Assembly (NCBI GenBank): GCA_000231825.2 | Contig: JH720305.1 | Location: 570,748 to 634,747, forward strand | Source: Tetrahymena elliotti 4EA | Lineage: Eukaryota; Ciliophora; Oligohymenophorea; Hymenostomatida; Tetrahymenidae | DNA: 64,000 bases | Reading direction: 5' to 3' | Shown: one piece after another, positions 12,705 to 25,026 of the stretch | Layout: each line of letters starts with the position of its first letter | Position numbering within the stretch: position 1 is the first letter of the stretch | The notes under the pieces: generated by a model | The model's input: only the letters and a program-made list of their open reading frames with translations | The model's database searches: none | Told to the model about the DNA's origin: nothing | Program-made: the position numbers and the translations under genes

Positions 12705-15700
12705 TCAATTCAATTGATTTGTAGAAAAATTAGTGTTTCTAGACCTTCTATTTCTGCTAACTCTATTTCTTTACTTTCTAGAAGTGATATAAAATTAATT
12801 TTCATCACTCTCATTATCACTAATACTATTTGATTAGTTAGAGGATTATCTTTAAGGTTTTTAATTGTAAGTATTTCTATTTGAATCAGCTGTTCTGAAA
12901 TTTAATGGATTAGTAATTGTTTCATCAAAGCTATTTGCTTTTCTTAATTCTGATGTACTATTGTCTTACAAATTACTCTAAAAGAGAGTAGATTACTAAC
13001 TGTTAAATAAGTTTTATTATGCAAATTAAGATTCTGATTTTTGCAATTATTGGTTCGATTGAAATAGTTGATAACTTTATGAAGTTGGTGAACTATTGCT
13101 AATATTAGATTTATTCTATAAAGATTGTCTTATACTGCTAAAATCTCTCATTTAATTGTTGCTGTTATCATTATTTGTAGAATTATTAGTATCACCATAG
13201 CTATTTGGATATTTTGCTCCACTGACTGAAAGGCTTTAAGTTTAGCTACCAAATTTTGTATTTCTCTCTCCGCTTCTTTAATTAAATTTATTCATGTCAT
13301 TCTTGCTTTAACTCATTTAATAAGGATTAGATTTTGTGCTACTCTAAACATTGCTATTATTTGAATAATTAGATGGGTCATTTGTGTTTGGATTATTAGC
13401 ATTACTCAAACCAAATATGAATTTGAAATCCTCAATGGTAAGATTTTATGAAATACTTCTTTCGTCTTATGAAAGACTTAATATTTTGTTGCATAAAGCT
13501 TCTTTCTTTTTGCAAAGCTCACTTATTCTTAAATCAATAGAATCATCATGCTTTATTAAGCATCTATAAACATTTACATCTTTTTTTTGTCCAATTCTAT
13601 AAACTCTATCAACAGCTTAGTCTAATTAAATTATCAAAAATAATCACCAAATTAAATAAAAAAAATATTTATGAATAAAATACCTTCTATAGCGCCATTC
13701 CACCATGGATCCATAATAATGACATTATTGGCACATGTCAAATTTAGTCCGACCTATAAATAAATTTAAAATTATATTTCTTATATCTAAGTATTTAAAT
13801 ATTTATTACACAACCAGCCATCAAAGAAAGAATCATAACAGTTTTACTTGGTAACCTATAAAATTCATGAACCTATTTAGCACGCTATTTTATTGTCATT
13901 TTACCATGAAGCTCGCTATAACCAATACCTAAATCCTCAAATCTTTTTTTCAATCTTGTTATAGAATCATGCCACTATGTAAACAAAAGAATTTTCTCGC
14001 CACGCTTTTCAACTTATTGTATTAATTCTACTACCCTATCAGTTTTTGCTAGCTTGTTATAGTCACTCTCTATTTCTTCATTATCAGCATCAGTAAAATC
14101 CTAGCTTTAGTTCATCTTTGCTAATTTTTCTTAAATCTCCTCATCTGTTAACCCTGGATGATCTTATCTCAAAAATTTCTCACTTAAAAAAAATATTTTA
14201 GAGCAATTTGATGAAATAAAAATAAAATTTACTCCCATTTTTGTTTCATTTAATTAGGCTATTATTTCTTATTTTCCCTTTTAAGCTCTATCATAATCTT
14301 TCTTAGCTTCTCTAAATTGCAGTCTTAGAAGAGTTTTACCTGTAAAAATAAATAAACAAACAATCAATAAAACACGTTAAATAATTGAAGTTATCATTAT
14401 TGTAATTTACCATCTAGAAATTATTACACATCATTCTTAGGTTGTTTACCATGACAAACATCTACTCATGTAATTTGCCTCTTTAACTTCTTTCTTATTC
14501 ATACATATCTAATAAACCAGTAAATAATTTTTGTTGATTGGAGAAATAAATTGTGTAGAGCTCTCCTTCAAATTTATTAAAAGTAATATTATCAACATTA
14601 ATTGTTTTTGATGGCAAAACAATAATTGGTTTTCCTTCTTAATCTTTTGTTGTTTTTGTTCTTCTAAGCATCATACCTTTTAATACAGCCTTAATGAATT
14701 AATAAGTTTTTTCTTTATCCCTTCTCTTTTATATAAATTCACTCCACCATCTCCACTCTCCTATCTAAGGAACTTTAAGAAACCTAAAGTATGCAAATAG
14801 ATCTTCTACTTTATTCTACAAAGGAGTACCGGTCAATAACCATCTATATTTGCTATCTAAATCACAAACAGCCCTAATAAATAAAAAAAATAATTTAATC
14901 AAAAAATTTTTTTATTTCTCTCTAATATGTACTAAGACACTTAGGTGTTTCTATTACGAATTAAATGAGCTTCATCCAATATGACTCTCTCCCATCTTTA
15001 ACTTAGCAGATATCCTTTTTATTTTATTCCTTTTTCTTTAGAAAATAAATTAAATTAAAGTATTTAAATATTAACTCATCCTACTTATGTTTAAATACTC
15101 GGCAGAAAGAACTCCATAAGTTGTAATAACAACATCGAATCCTTTGAAGAGCTTTTTCTTTCTTGAGTAATTTTACCCTTTTTCATATTGATAAATTTAG
15201 AGGCATTCAATGTCTTTAAGTGTTGCTTATATTTCAAGTCTCCATTGATTCACTAAACTTTTTGGGGCAATTATTAAAGTTATTTCTTGGTCAGTGTCAT
15301 CACCATCAACACTCTCCTTATCTTCATCATCTAATTCACCATCAGAGCCTTTATAACTTTCATCTGAATCTTCTTTCAAATAAAATTTTCTAGTATTCTT
15401 TGGCTTCTTCTGCTTAGTGTTTAATTCCTTAGTATCAGGTTCATTTAAATAATCCCTGAACTTAGCTTGAAGCAACAAAGCAATAGCTTAAATAGTCTTT
15501 CCCAAACCCATCTAATCAGCCAAAATACCACCTTAAACAGGCTCTTCATCTTCTTCAAATTCTAAATCCAAACAAGAATGGCCATTCAAAGGATTGTAAA
15601 AAAACTAAATATTCTCCTCATTATATGGGTGCTCAACAACATATTATTCATAAGCCATAGTAATATCTTTGAATTAATTATTGCTGCTTAGAATTTACCA

Positions 15701-17180
15701 TTTTTATTCATACAATTTCTTTTTTGACAACTTCTATTCTCTATGCAACATCCATGTCAATCCTTATTACTGATACTCCTAATTAATATTTAAAAAGATA
15801 TTAAAAATTAATTCATTAATCATATCAGGATAATTACTTTTAATTAAAATTATTTCAACATTTAAGAGGGAGTTTATGTTTTCTTAAAATTCTTTCCTTC
15901 TTCTATATTATTTCTATCTTCCTCTTTAGTGTCTCCATCCTCTTCTTCATTTTCATAAATAAGTTCATCTTCACTCTCATCTTTATATTCTTCTTATAAA
16001 TCTAAGTTCTCACTACTGTCATCTGTTTCTTCTCTACTGTTGTCCCTACTTTCATAGTCTTTGGATTTAACTTTATTTAAAATAAATTCATCATCAATTT
16101 AGCATGAATATTCAACAGATTCTAAAAAAGCTTCATCAAGAAGCATTTCAATTTCACTTGGTTATTTTTAATATTCTTGTTCTTCTTATTTATTTAATTA
16201 TGTAGAATTAGTTAAAACTACACTCATTCTCTAACTTTCTTAAATATTGATTTTAGATTTAAGCTTATAATATTAACTCATTATTGGAATCTTCTTGCCT
16301 AAAGGAATTTCTAATTTATTTCTGATGAAAAATAATTTTAGATTTAGAAAAGTTAAATTAATACTTACAGTTTATTTATGTTGAGTAAGCTAAACAAAAG
16401 ATATAAAGAATCTTTAGTTAATAATTCTATCTATTCATTTATTGAGCACTCAGAGAAGTTAGAGCATCCTTTTTCTAATACACCTTTGTGGATATGTAAG
16501 GGAAAAGTATAGAAGTGTTACTTAAGATAAATATGAACGTTGCACATTACCTTAGTTGCATTTGCTAGACTTTATCTCATAATATTTCTAAATTTATTAA
16601 CAGCAATTACATCTTCGACATTTAATTTTTAATTTTTTTGTGAATTTCTAACTAACTCTATTAATGTTTCACTTTCCATATTATTTCCAGATTACTGCAT
16701 TTAAGAGCTTATAGTTTAAAATAGTTTGTTTTCTACTAAATCAGCATCATCATCAGATACCTCTATCCTTAGTTCAACAAAGTTGCAATAAATAGGAAAT
16801 CTCCACATTTCACTAAATTTATGTCTCAATAGACAATACTTTTTCTCAATAGGATTTCCAAAGCTGACTAAAACATCTTAATTACAATAATTTTTTATAA
16901 GTTCTTCCATTAAATTAACTTTTACATCTTCTTTTTTAAGTTTTCCACTATTTTCTAAATTAAAATAGCTGCCTGCTTATTTAATATCATTTATAAAATT
17001 CCATTTGCTTTCTTTTACACTAAAAAGCTATTCGTTATTTACCATACTTTCAACATTTCCTAAAATTAGCTAAGCTTTGAAGCTTCCTAAATAGTTGTTC
17101 AAAGATTTCTCATCAGCCATAGAGCGTAACTTCCTCTTTCTTGGTCTTTGCTCTCTGATTTCAGACTAAGTCAATGACAT
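12705..17180 (-). CDS. SNF2-family helicase, Rad5/16-like
   Basis: ATP-dependent DNA translocase of the SNF2 superfamily, expected in the nucleus in chromatin remodelling or lesion tolerance. The start MSLTQSEIREQRPRKRKL carries a basic NLS-like patch. The N-terminal block YLGSFKAQLILGNVES may be a HIRAN remnant (tentative). An acidic region precedes YQQQGLTWMLHRE. Walker A is GGILADQMGLGKT near 15500. An acidic insert of about 50 residues precedes TLIIAPKSLVNQW. The DEAH box is VILDEAHLIRNRN near 14960 and motif III is WLLTGTPLQN near 14850. The C-lobe has KILLFTQWHDS, LMAGVGLNLTCANNVI and QAVDRVYRIGQKKDV. The tail is Ser/Asn/Gln-rich. The TWMLHRE motif and the FFYNPLNG insert before Walker A point to Rad5/16-like proteins. 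I see no RING cysteines between the lobes. At least eight short introns are needed. The SNF2 call is firm; the subfamily is likely. Confidence 0.93.
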
Positions 17181-18361
17181 TTAATAAACTAGAAATTTTA
17201 AAGTTTATTTTAATTTAAAATTTTGACTAAATTGAAATATGTAAAGTTTTTGCGGGAGATATTAATTTAATTTATTAGCTACCACTAAATAGCCAAAAAA
17301 TCAATAAAGTCTATTCTAATAAAAATTTTATTTATATCCTCTATTTTTTTCGATATTCAAAACAAAAGATATTTCCCCTTTCAATTCAAATTTAGATCAA
17401 AAAAGAGTCAAAAAATTAATAAAAAGTTTTATAAATAAAATAATTCTCAATATTTATTTTTTTACTTTTTAAATTATCTCTAATTCATTTTTTTAGTTTA
17501 AAATTACCTAAATTTTTAAAAAGGCAGCTAATTAAGATAATTAAATGAAAAAAAAAATTCTTTTAATAAAATAATTTACAAATAAAATCTATAGATTTAT
17601 TTTATCAAATAATTATCTTTTGCTTAAAAAACATCAAAGAATAAGTTTTAATTTAAGAAAATGAATCTAATACTCAAGGCTATTTTAAACTTAAATGGAT
17701 AATCAAACTAAATAAATAAAATTTATCTAAACAATAGGTATTGAATAAAATATTTAAGAATGATTAATAAGAATATTAATATTTTTAAGAGCTTTTAAAA
17801 GTATATCTTTTAATAAGTACATTATCTTTTAAATAAATAGAAAACCAAATTCTTTTATTGAAAGTGCAAAAGAATGGTTAAATAATGAGGAAATTATAAG
17901 CATTCATTTTAAAATTTAGTTTACAATATTAAATTTATATTAATCAAAATATTTGATCCAACCAATATTATTAGTAGAAGAAACTTCTAAAGATCTATTC
18001 AAATATATTTTTGTTAAACTTTATGTAGGCTTTTTTGTTATCAATTTATTTTGCTAATTCATAGTAATTAAAAATATTTATTTTATTTTTTAGAATCTTT
18101 GATTAGATTTTATCTTTTTGAATATTCAAATAAAATAATTGTATTCTATGATATTGATTTTTTTGAAATTAAATAGACACAGTCTGTGATCAAAAAACAC
18201 TTTTATTCAATATATTTTGAATTGCGCTCTTTATTAAATATTTCATATTTCAGTTGATACTTATAAAAATCAGCTTAAAAATTTTAGCAATTAAATTTCT
18301 AGCTATTAAAAAGATTTATTTGTAGTTTTTTGTTAGTCTAGTTAAAAGTAAGATATAGTAA
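17181..18361. other. Divergent promoter region
   Basis: About 1.2 kb between the start of the SNF2 gene (-) and the start of TFB2 (+), so it must hold both promoters. It is very A+T rich. I see no recognisable motif, RNA gene or long coding frame. Confidence 0.6.
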
Positions 18362-20638
18362 ATGAGTACAGAAAGCAATTTTATGATAAATTTCTTGAGG
18401 GATGCAAACAATAGGTTTAAATAAACTCCTGAGTTTGCTAGAAGATAGAAAGAATTTTATAATGAACTGTTTAAAAACCAAGCAACTGTGTTGACTGTAT
18501 ATAGATGCATAGATTAATATTCATAGGAGATAATATAAAAGATGGTTAGGTTGAGCTACCACACAAATATAGATTCTAACAAACAGGAGACCATATTAAA
18601 AGTAGATTAGTTATCAATCAAAATTAGCATTAACAAGTCTTATGAAAAAAAAGAGACTTTTAGATGAAAATTATCCATATCAAGAATTCACAAAAGGAAA
18701 GAGTCATTTAGCTGAATTTGATCTTATAAATTTTAAAGAGAAGTAAATAAATAATACATCATATTTAAATTGAGTTTTTTAAAAGGAGCAAATAAAAATT
18801 AAAAAAATAAAAGGACAATAAATAATAGATTCATGAATGCTTATCTTGATATTATTACCTGTGGATTAACAACAGAAATAGACTTCTGCAAGCAAAAAAA
18901 AAATAATGATAAAACATATCAAGATTTAGAAATTAAAGCAAAACGCACTTGGAAATAAGTATGTAATTAGCTTATGGTGATGACATAAGAAAAAAATAAA
19001 GGATAATCATAATCAGTCAAATATTCTAAGCTATTAATGGATGTATTTACTTAAATACTTAGTGTTGAACCTGGAAAAGCTGGAAGTGGAGTAATTTTAA
19101 TTCCTTTTTTATATTCAAGCTAGACAACATCTAATAATAATAATAAATAGACAAATACCTAATAATTAGAAATAAAATCAATTCATTTGAGAGTTTTTAA
19201 AATGAAGCAAAAAATAGGTTGATATTAATATTTTACAAACAATTTAACAAAATGAATTAAATTAAATATTTTATATTCTATCTTTGGTTAATAATTTTAT
19301 TGAATTTTCAAGATTCAAAGATAGTTTTATTTTAAATTAAAATAAATATGCTTTGATTTTAATGGATAAATGCTTTATTTTATTTTGGGTCATAGATATT
19401 TTGGTTGATTTTGCAGTCATACCAATTAAGAATTCATAAGAAAAGCGAAAAATAAATTTCAATTTTCTGACTAACTAACTAACTAGACTTTCTTCAAAAA
19501 TATTTTAGCAAAAAAAAGAATTTAAAAATTTTCTACAAATGAGAATTACTTTGAAATATTTGTGATGATTCTAGAGAATATTACTTGAAAATAAGGTTTA
19601 AAATTATTAAAGTATTTTATTTAATAACTAAAAAGTATCAAAAATATATGGAGTTTATTTTGGAGGATACAAATGCATAAATTGATAAAATATTGACTAT
19701 TTATTGTTAGCAATACTCAAAGAATCACAGAATATAAGTAGAAACAGCAGTTAGTTTTTTACTAACTCTAGCTAATTTAGATATAACTAAGCTTTATTAA
19801 AACTCATATAATAATGAAACATCCAATTTTTAACCTAGAGAATTAGAATTTCTTTTTGATTTATCCTCACTTGGTATGGTAGTAAAGAAAGAAATAGTAA
19901 TTCATTTATCATTTGAAAGAGTTTTAAAAATATATTTATTTTTTTCTTTAGCAAAAAGATAGAATAGCATTTTATGTTACTCCTGTGCTATGGTAGTTCT
20001 GCTACAGAAAAATTGATTTAAAGACTCTTAATGCTAAAATAACAATTGAAACTAACTTTAATGTATATGCTTATATTGATTAGTAAAAAGATACATCAGC
20101 TAAAGAATAAGAATCAAATGATCATATTGAGAAATTATTAGAAAGTTTTTGTGATTTACATTATAAGTAACTTAAATTTTATAAATTCATTCTCATACTT
20201 AGCTTAAAATTTTTGTTTAAAAGGTTCCCACATTTGATTGTAGGACAATTATCTGAGTACAAAACAAAAGAGTAATTTAAAAATGGACTCACTGCGAGAC
20301 TGTTAATATAATTTTTCAATAAAGTAAATTTCCTGTATGTTAGTTAATAAATTTTATTAACCCTAATAATTATATAAAAGACAAGTGATCCACAAATGAA
20401 AAAATATCTAAAAGATAAACAAATGAATGCGATTCTTTTAACTTAAGTCTAAAATCTACAAAAAAAGAAATTGGAATTCCTTAATCTATTTAAAAAGACT
20501 GAAGAAAACTTCTCTTTAATCCCTGATAATATTTAACAAGAAATAGAAACATGGGAAAGAGAAAAGAATGATCAAGCTAACAGAGATGTTAATTATGATT
20601 CTGATAATGATTTCAAAGAAAAAAAAGCCTCTAATTGA
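18362..20638 (+). CDS. TFB2: TFIIH core subunit Tfb2/p52 (GTF2H4)
   Basis: Subunit of general transcription factor TFIIH, where Tfb2/p52 anchors and stimulates the XPB/Ssl2 ATPase in transcription initiation and nucleotide-excision repair. The N-terminus FARRQKEFYNELFKNQATVL matches the HPATCLAVFREL region of p52. KAKRTWKQVCNQLM matches its ERWEVVLHFMV. The middle exon (VETAVSFLLTLANLD, LFDLSSLGMVVKKE) matches the LREFGLV segment. The C-terminal part has the diagnostic ETNFNVYAYIDQQ, RFPHLIVGQL, NGLTARLLIQFF and IPDNIQQEIETWEREKND. Several introns interrupt the gene; the first, near 18600-18640, is very short and its exact edges are unclear. The reading ends NYDSDNDFKEKKASN*, about where the family's C-terminal Tfb5-binding domain would continue, so the protein looks shorter than human or yeast Tfb2. 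It is divergent from the SNF2 gene. Confidence 0.9.
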
Positions 20639-21786
20639 TGATAATTTTTCTTTATGCAGTATTTATTTTATAAAATTATAATTCAACTCTCATCAAAATC
20701 TAAATTCAATTTTATTCATTCAATTTAACTAAAAAATAAAATCAACTTCAAAAAAAACTTTTAAAATATTGAAAATTCACTATTAAATTATTTGTTTTAT
20801 TTCGATTTCTAAACCACTACTTACTCAGATTAATATCTAAAAATCTAAAAAATCAAATTTATTACAATATTTTTTATCTCAAAATTAAAAAACTTTTTTA
20901 TCAAAATTTTAAAAACAACCATAACAAAAAAGTTTCTAAGTTTTCAATAAATGAACTAAAATTAATATCCTTTTCATTTTTTTTTGTTAAAGTTTTTTTG
21001 GCAAATAAGTATAGAATTTAGTAAAGTTTACTTTATTTTAAAAATACATCAATTAGTAACACAGTTTTAATGATAAAATAATTAAGAAGGAAGTTATTCT
21101 TAATTTCAAAATTAAAATTTTAAAATTATCTATCTTGTTTATTAATTTAAGTTTTTGAGTTTAAAAATATCCTTTTGTGTCATTAAACTAAATGATGAAA
21201 AAGAAATAGAGTCACCCAAAAAATATATTTAGAATATAAAAAATAGAAGTTAAACTCAACATAGCATTTTTAGCAAAACAACTATAAAATATTTATATGA
21301 ATTTTAAGAATTTGGTAATTTTTTAAAGGTGAAAATTCTATTAACTTTTTGATGAGGGAGCAGTTAAAGAAAAGTTAAGCTTTTGTTATACCAGTGTAGA
21401 GAATTTTAATTATAAAAGAATACATTGTTTATTATGCAATTTATTATTTGAAAATTTTAAACACTAAATAGTTAATTTGATTGATTAACTTTATTATTAC
21501 TACTTATTACTTGTTAAGTGATATAAATATGATTGGTTTTTAATATTTAAGAAGTATTATTTCTAAAGAATTTTCATATTGAAGCAGTATTTTTCTTACT
21601 TACTTACTTAATTAATTATTAATATACTATTTTATTTGTTTTCATTAAGGTTAATAATTCTAAACATTTTTTATTTTGAGTAGTTAGTTGGTTAGTTTTT
21701 ATAAATTAGGTTGGGTTGAGTGAATGTGTGTGTGAGTGAGTGAGTGAGTGAAAGTTTATTTTGATAGCTACTATTTAAAATTATGC
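20639..21786. other. Intergenic region between convergent genes, with GTGA microsatellite
   Basis: About 1.15 kb between the 3' ends of TFB2 (+) and the IQ protein gene (-). No coding frame of note. A GTGT/GTGA simple repeat lies at about 21725-21751, and short TTAC repeats near 21598-21610. Confidence 0.6.
21725..21751. repeat. GTGT/GTGA microsatellite
   Basis: Alternating GT followed by five GTGA-type units, just outside the 3' end of the IQ-motif protein gene. It stands out because the surrounding DNA is nearly free of G. Simple-sequence origin is the likely explanation. Confidence 0.85.
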
Positions 21787-22379
21787 TCAAGAATGTCTAA
21801 TAGTGATATCATTAGTATTGAAAGAGTATGAATCTTATGTCCTATTTATTTAATTCATATTACTACATGAATTCAATGTATTGAAGAAATTCATTCTTGC
21901 TTTCTTATAACTCTTAAACCATCTTTAAATGATTGTTGCTGCTTGGTGTAATTTTTAAACCTAAGTTAAAAAATATTATAAGTTAATATAAAGCTTTATT
22001 AATTTCTTACATCTGTTTCATAATACTATGTTTCGAATCTATCTGAGTTGCTGTTCAAATATTTTATTGCAAGTCTACCATCTATTTAATAAGTTGTTGA
22101 TGGGCGAATGTGGGCATTGAATCCTTTTATTTTCTTTTTATTCTTTTTCCAAAACTCCTAAACTCCTTCTGTTTACTGTATTTTAAACTTTTTATCATTA
22201 TTGCTATCCTCCAATTAATCTAAATATGCCTTGCTATATCTCTTACTAACTGAATCCGTATAATGTGTTCTTTACTTTTCAATATATAGAGAAATGGGTA
22301 AATTTTTTTCATATCTATAAGGATCAGGTTATTTTGATTCTTCTTTATCTCTTTAACATCCTGAACATATATTTCCCAT
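21787..22379 (-). CDS. Small N-terminally acylated IQ-motif protein
   Basis: Model: join(21787..21960, 22011..22379), 180 residues, one 50-base intron (GTAAGA...ACTTAG). It starts MGNICSGCQRDK. Gly2 with a small residue at position 6 fits N-myristoylation, and Cys5 and Cys8 could be palmitoylated, so the protein is probably tethered to the inner face of a membrane. The middle is charged and polar (EFWKKNKKKIKGFNAHIRP). The second exon carries AATIIQRWFKSYKKAR at about residues 130-145, which fits the IQ calmodulin-binding motif. The remaining C-terminus is Asn/Ser/Thr-rich. No catalytic domain is visible. A calmodulin- or centrin-binding membrane adaptor is the natural inference. Both exon lengths are multiples of three, supporting the splice. 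Confidence 0.85.
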
Positions 22380-23360
22380 GCTTTTATTTATTTATTCTTT
22401 CTTTTCCTTTCTTAAAACAATGTCTTTCTTATGTGATGAGCAAATCTATTAATTTATACTTATAGTTCTTGTCTATGAATAGTTGGCTTTACAAAGCAAT
22501 ACTGTTTGTTATAAATGAAAAACTTGTCTTATTTTATAATGCTATTATTCTTTTTTGCTTTTAATTAATTAGATGGAGTAATTTTTTATTAATTTCTGAT
22601 TCTGTATTGCAGTACCAACCTTACCAAAAATTAACTAAATTTTTGTTTTCTACAAACTAATTTTATAATTTCTCAAACACTATGTAACTTTAAATTTCCC
22701 TTATTTTTATCTATTACACCATTATTTTAAGTCGATGTTTATCCAGTAATTACTTACATTCAAACCTTAAATATTCTTTGTTAGTTATTTTTAAATATTA
22801 AAAATTTAATTAAAACGCAAAGGAAAAGTCAGCATACTTTACCTTTTTAAAATTTTCAAGTATTTAATTTTTTTTTTAAATTAGACTATCTCCAATACTT
22901 CAAGAGTTAATTTAATATTTAAATTTTAAAACAATTTCTATTTATATCTAATAAACAGGAACTCCAAAACAAAATTTTGAAAATGACATTAAACCAGCAA
23001 AAGCACACAAAAAATGTTTTTCTTTTAGTGATTAAAATTTAATCATAAATATTCTTTTTAAAATTTTGTTTAAGAAGTTGAAATAAATAAGAACTGATTC
23101 TAAATAAAGATTGAAATATAATATTTATTTATTTAGTTTGTGATTGATATAGTTTAATCAATTTGGTGGTTTTATGGTAAATTTCTAATTGCTAAGTTCT
23201 AAATATGGCTTTGCAATTGTTAATATTTTTAGTAGATTTTTGGATAGAATTATCAAATATTTTGATTAAATGATAAAAAGTATTTTGGCTGATAACTAGG
23301 ATTATTTATTATTATTTTATTTACACTTTATATAATTTTTGATTATTTAATTAGTTTCTC
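22380..23360. other. A+T-rich intergenic spacer
   Basis: About 1 kb upstream of the IQ protein gene and downstream of the Rab gene. On the minus strand a frame open in ciliate code continues upstream of the IQ start, but it is Lys/Asn/Ile-rich and looks non-coding. No RNA gene or repeat seen. Confidence 0.55.
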
Positions 23361-24089
23361 TCAACAACACTTCTTCTTTTTTTGCTGATGAATTGAAGGA
23401 TTTTTTGTTAATATGGTTTCATAATAACTTAAAGATATACTATCCTCATTTTTAATTGCAGAGCTAGAATCTTCATCGCAAGATATTTCAAGTATATTAT
23501 CAATTAGAAGACTAAAGAGCTCTTCTACTTAGTAACCGTCTTTAGCAGATACTTAAATGCATGAGTTAAATTTGTTTTTTGTGGCAAAGTTATTTAAAAA
23601 ATTTTCTGTACCAAACAAATCATCTTATTAACTATTTTTAACACTTTCTGGGAGAAGATCATATTTATTTTGTGCTAAAATAACTGGCAGCTTTTCTCCT
23701 AACTCTGATTCTTATTAAATCATTTATTTCCACTACAATGTTTCTTTTAAACTTTCTTCATTTTAAGTATCACAGACAATAATGCATCCTGATGAATTTC
23801 TCGCAAAATTTTTTGTCATAGATTTATATCTATCTTATCCTTTAAAATGAGATATTAGTTTAATGATAAAATAAATATTAAATTTACCTGCTATATCCCA
23901 TATTTTTAGTTACACTTTTCTTCTCATTGTGTGCTAGACTTCTTTGAAATTATTAGATAACCCAATAGTTTATTATTCATAAAGATTAAATTAGTTCCAA
24001 GTATAACGCCTAATAATTGATGTTTTACCAGTACCAAACATGCCAACAACAATGACTTTTGTTATACATGTATCCTATTTAGCATTCAT
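23361..24089 (-). CDS. Rab-family small GTPase, Rab32/38-like
   Basis: Membrane-traffic GTPase. Model: join(23361..23839, 23888..24089), 226 residues; the 48-base intron splits the Gly codon of G3. The P-loop is GMFGTGKTS at residues 16-24, followed by IIRRYTWNQF. Switch I contains QQTIGL. G3 is WDIAGQDRYKSMT, where the Ile-Ala-Gly-Gln form is typical of Rab32/Rab38/Rab7L1. G4 is NKYD and G5 is SAKDG. The C-terminus, KKKKCC, is a double-cysteine geranylgeranylation signal with a basic patch. The segment between G5 and the tail is longer than usual and Ser/Glu/Asp-rich. Rab32-type proteins act on lysosome-related organelles, and ciliates have many such granules; the role here is inferred. The frame is open upstream of this ATG, so an extra 5' exon cannot be excluded. 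Confidence 0.92.
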
Positions 24090-25026
24090 CTTACGAATTT
24101 TATCTGTTAAAATAAACTTGATGCAATTTAATGAAATTTAAGCAAAATTTAAAGCAGCAATTACTTATAAATTAAATATCTTTTTTTAGCCAAGTTGATG
24201 ATCAAGTTTTTAGACAATTTAAACCAGTATATGATATTTTAAAATCTCTATTCAAATTAGCATATTATAAAAGTTATTTTATAACACATACAATTTAATA
24301 AATAGAATTTTTTAAATTATATGATTCTTTAATAAAAGCTCCATTCTTATGAAGTTATCTCATCAACTTTCTAAGATTAAATGCAAGTATTTCCTTTTAT
24401 CATCAATAAAATATCAGATTATAAAATTATTAGGACCATCTAAATTCTACTTATCATTTATTTTAAATTTAAGCTCAGTTTTAAAATAAATAAATAATTT
24501 TCATTATTAATTATTCGTTAAAATTTAAAAATATTCAATTTTTTAAACTTTTTTGCACAAATATTTTAAATAAATAAGATTTTATTTATTTTTTTTAAAT
24601 AAATAGTTTTATGAACATTTCTTTATTCATTCAAGCCAAGAAGCCACTAAGAACTTAAAATTTTGAAGAACAGTTTTTTTTATGCTTATTTTAATTAATC
24701 AAGTATGAGTTGAGTTTCAAATTTTAAAAAATAAAAAAATCTTATTTTTTAGATAAATAACTCTCTTCCATTTTTGAAATAAGCAATTTTAGCATTTTTT
24801 TATTAATGAGTAAATATAGTTCAGAATTATTCATAAAATCTAGAAACATTTATTTCTAAAAATGTATTTTATCAGCTTGATAGCTTTATTTCTGATCTGT
24901 AGTTAGTATTTGAAGTAGAGCAAGAAAAGATATTTTTTATTTATAAAATCTGATTAAATAAAATAAGATAAGCGTATAGATATTTTAATAAAAAAATTTG
25001 TTAATTTGAAAAAAAAACACTAAAAA
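24090..25026. other. Divergent promoter region
   Basis: About 0.9 kb between the starts of the Rab gene (-) and the DPP III gene (+). It is A+T rich, with no recognisable motif or coding frame. Confidence 0.6.

Noticed and set aside
22265..22465. Plus-strand hydrophobic frame MFFTFQYIEKW
   Set aside because: Antisense to the first exon of the IQ-motif protein.
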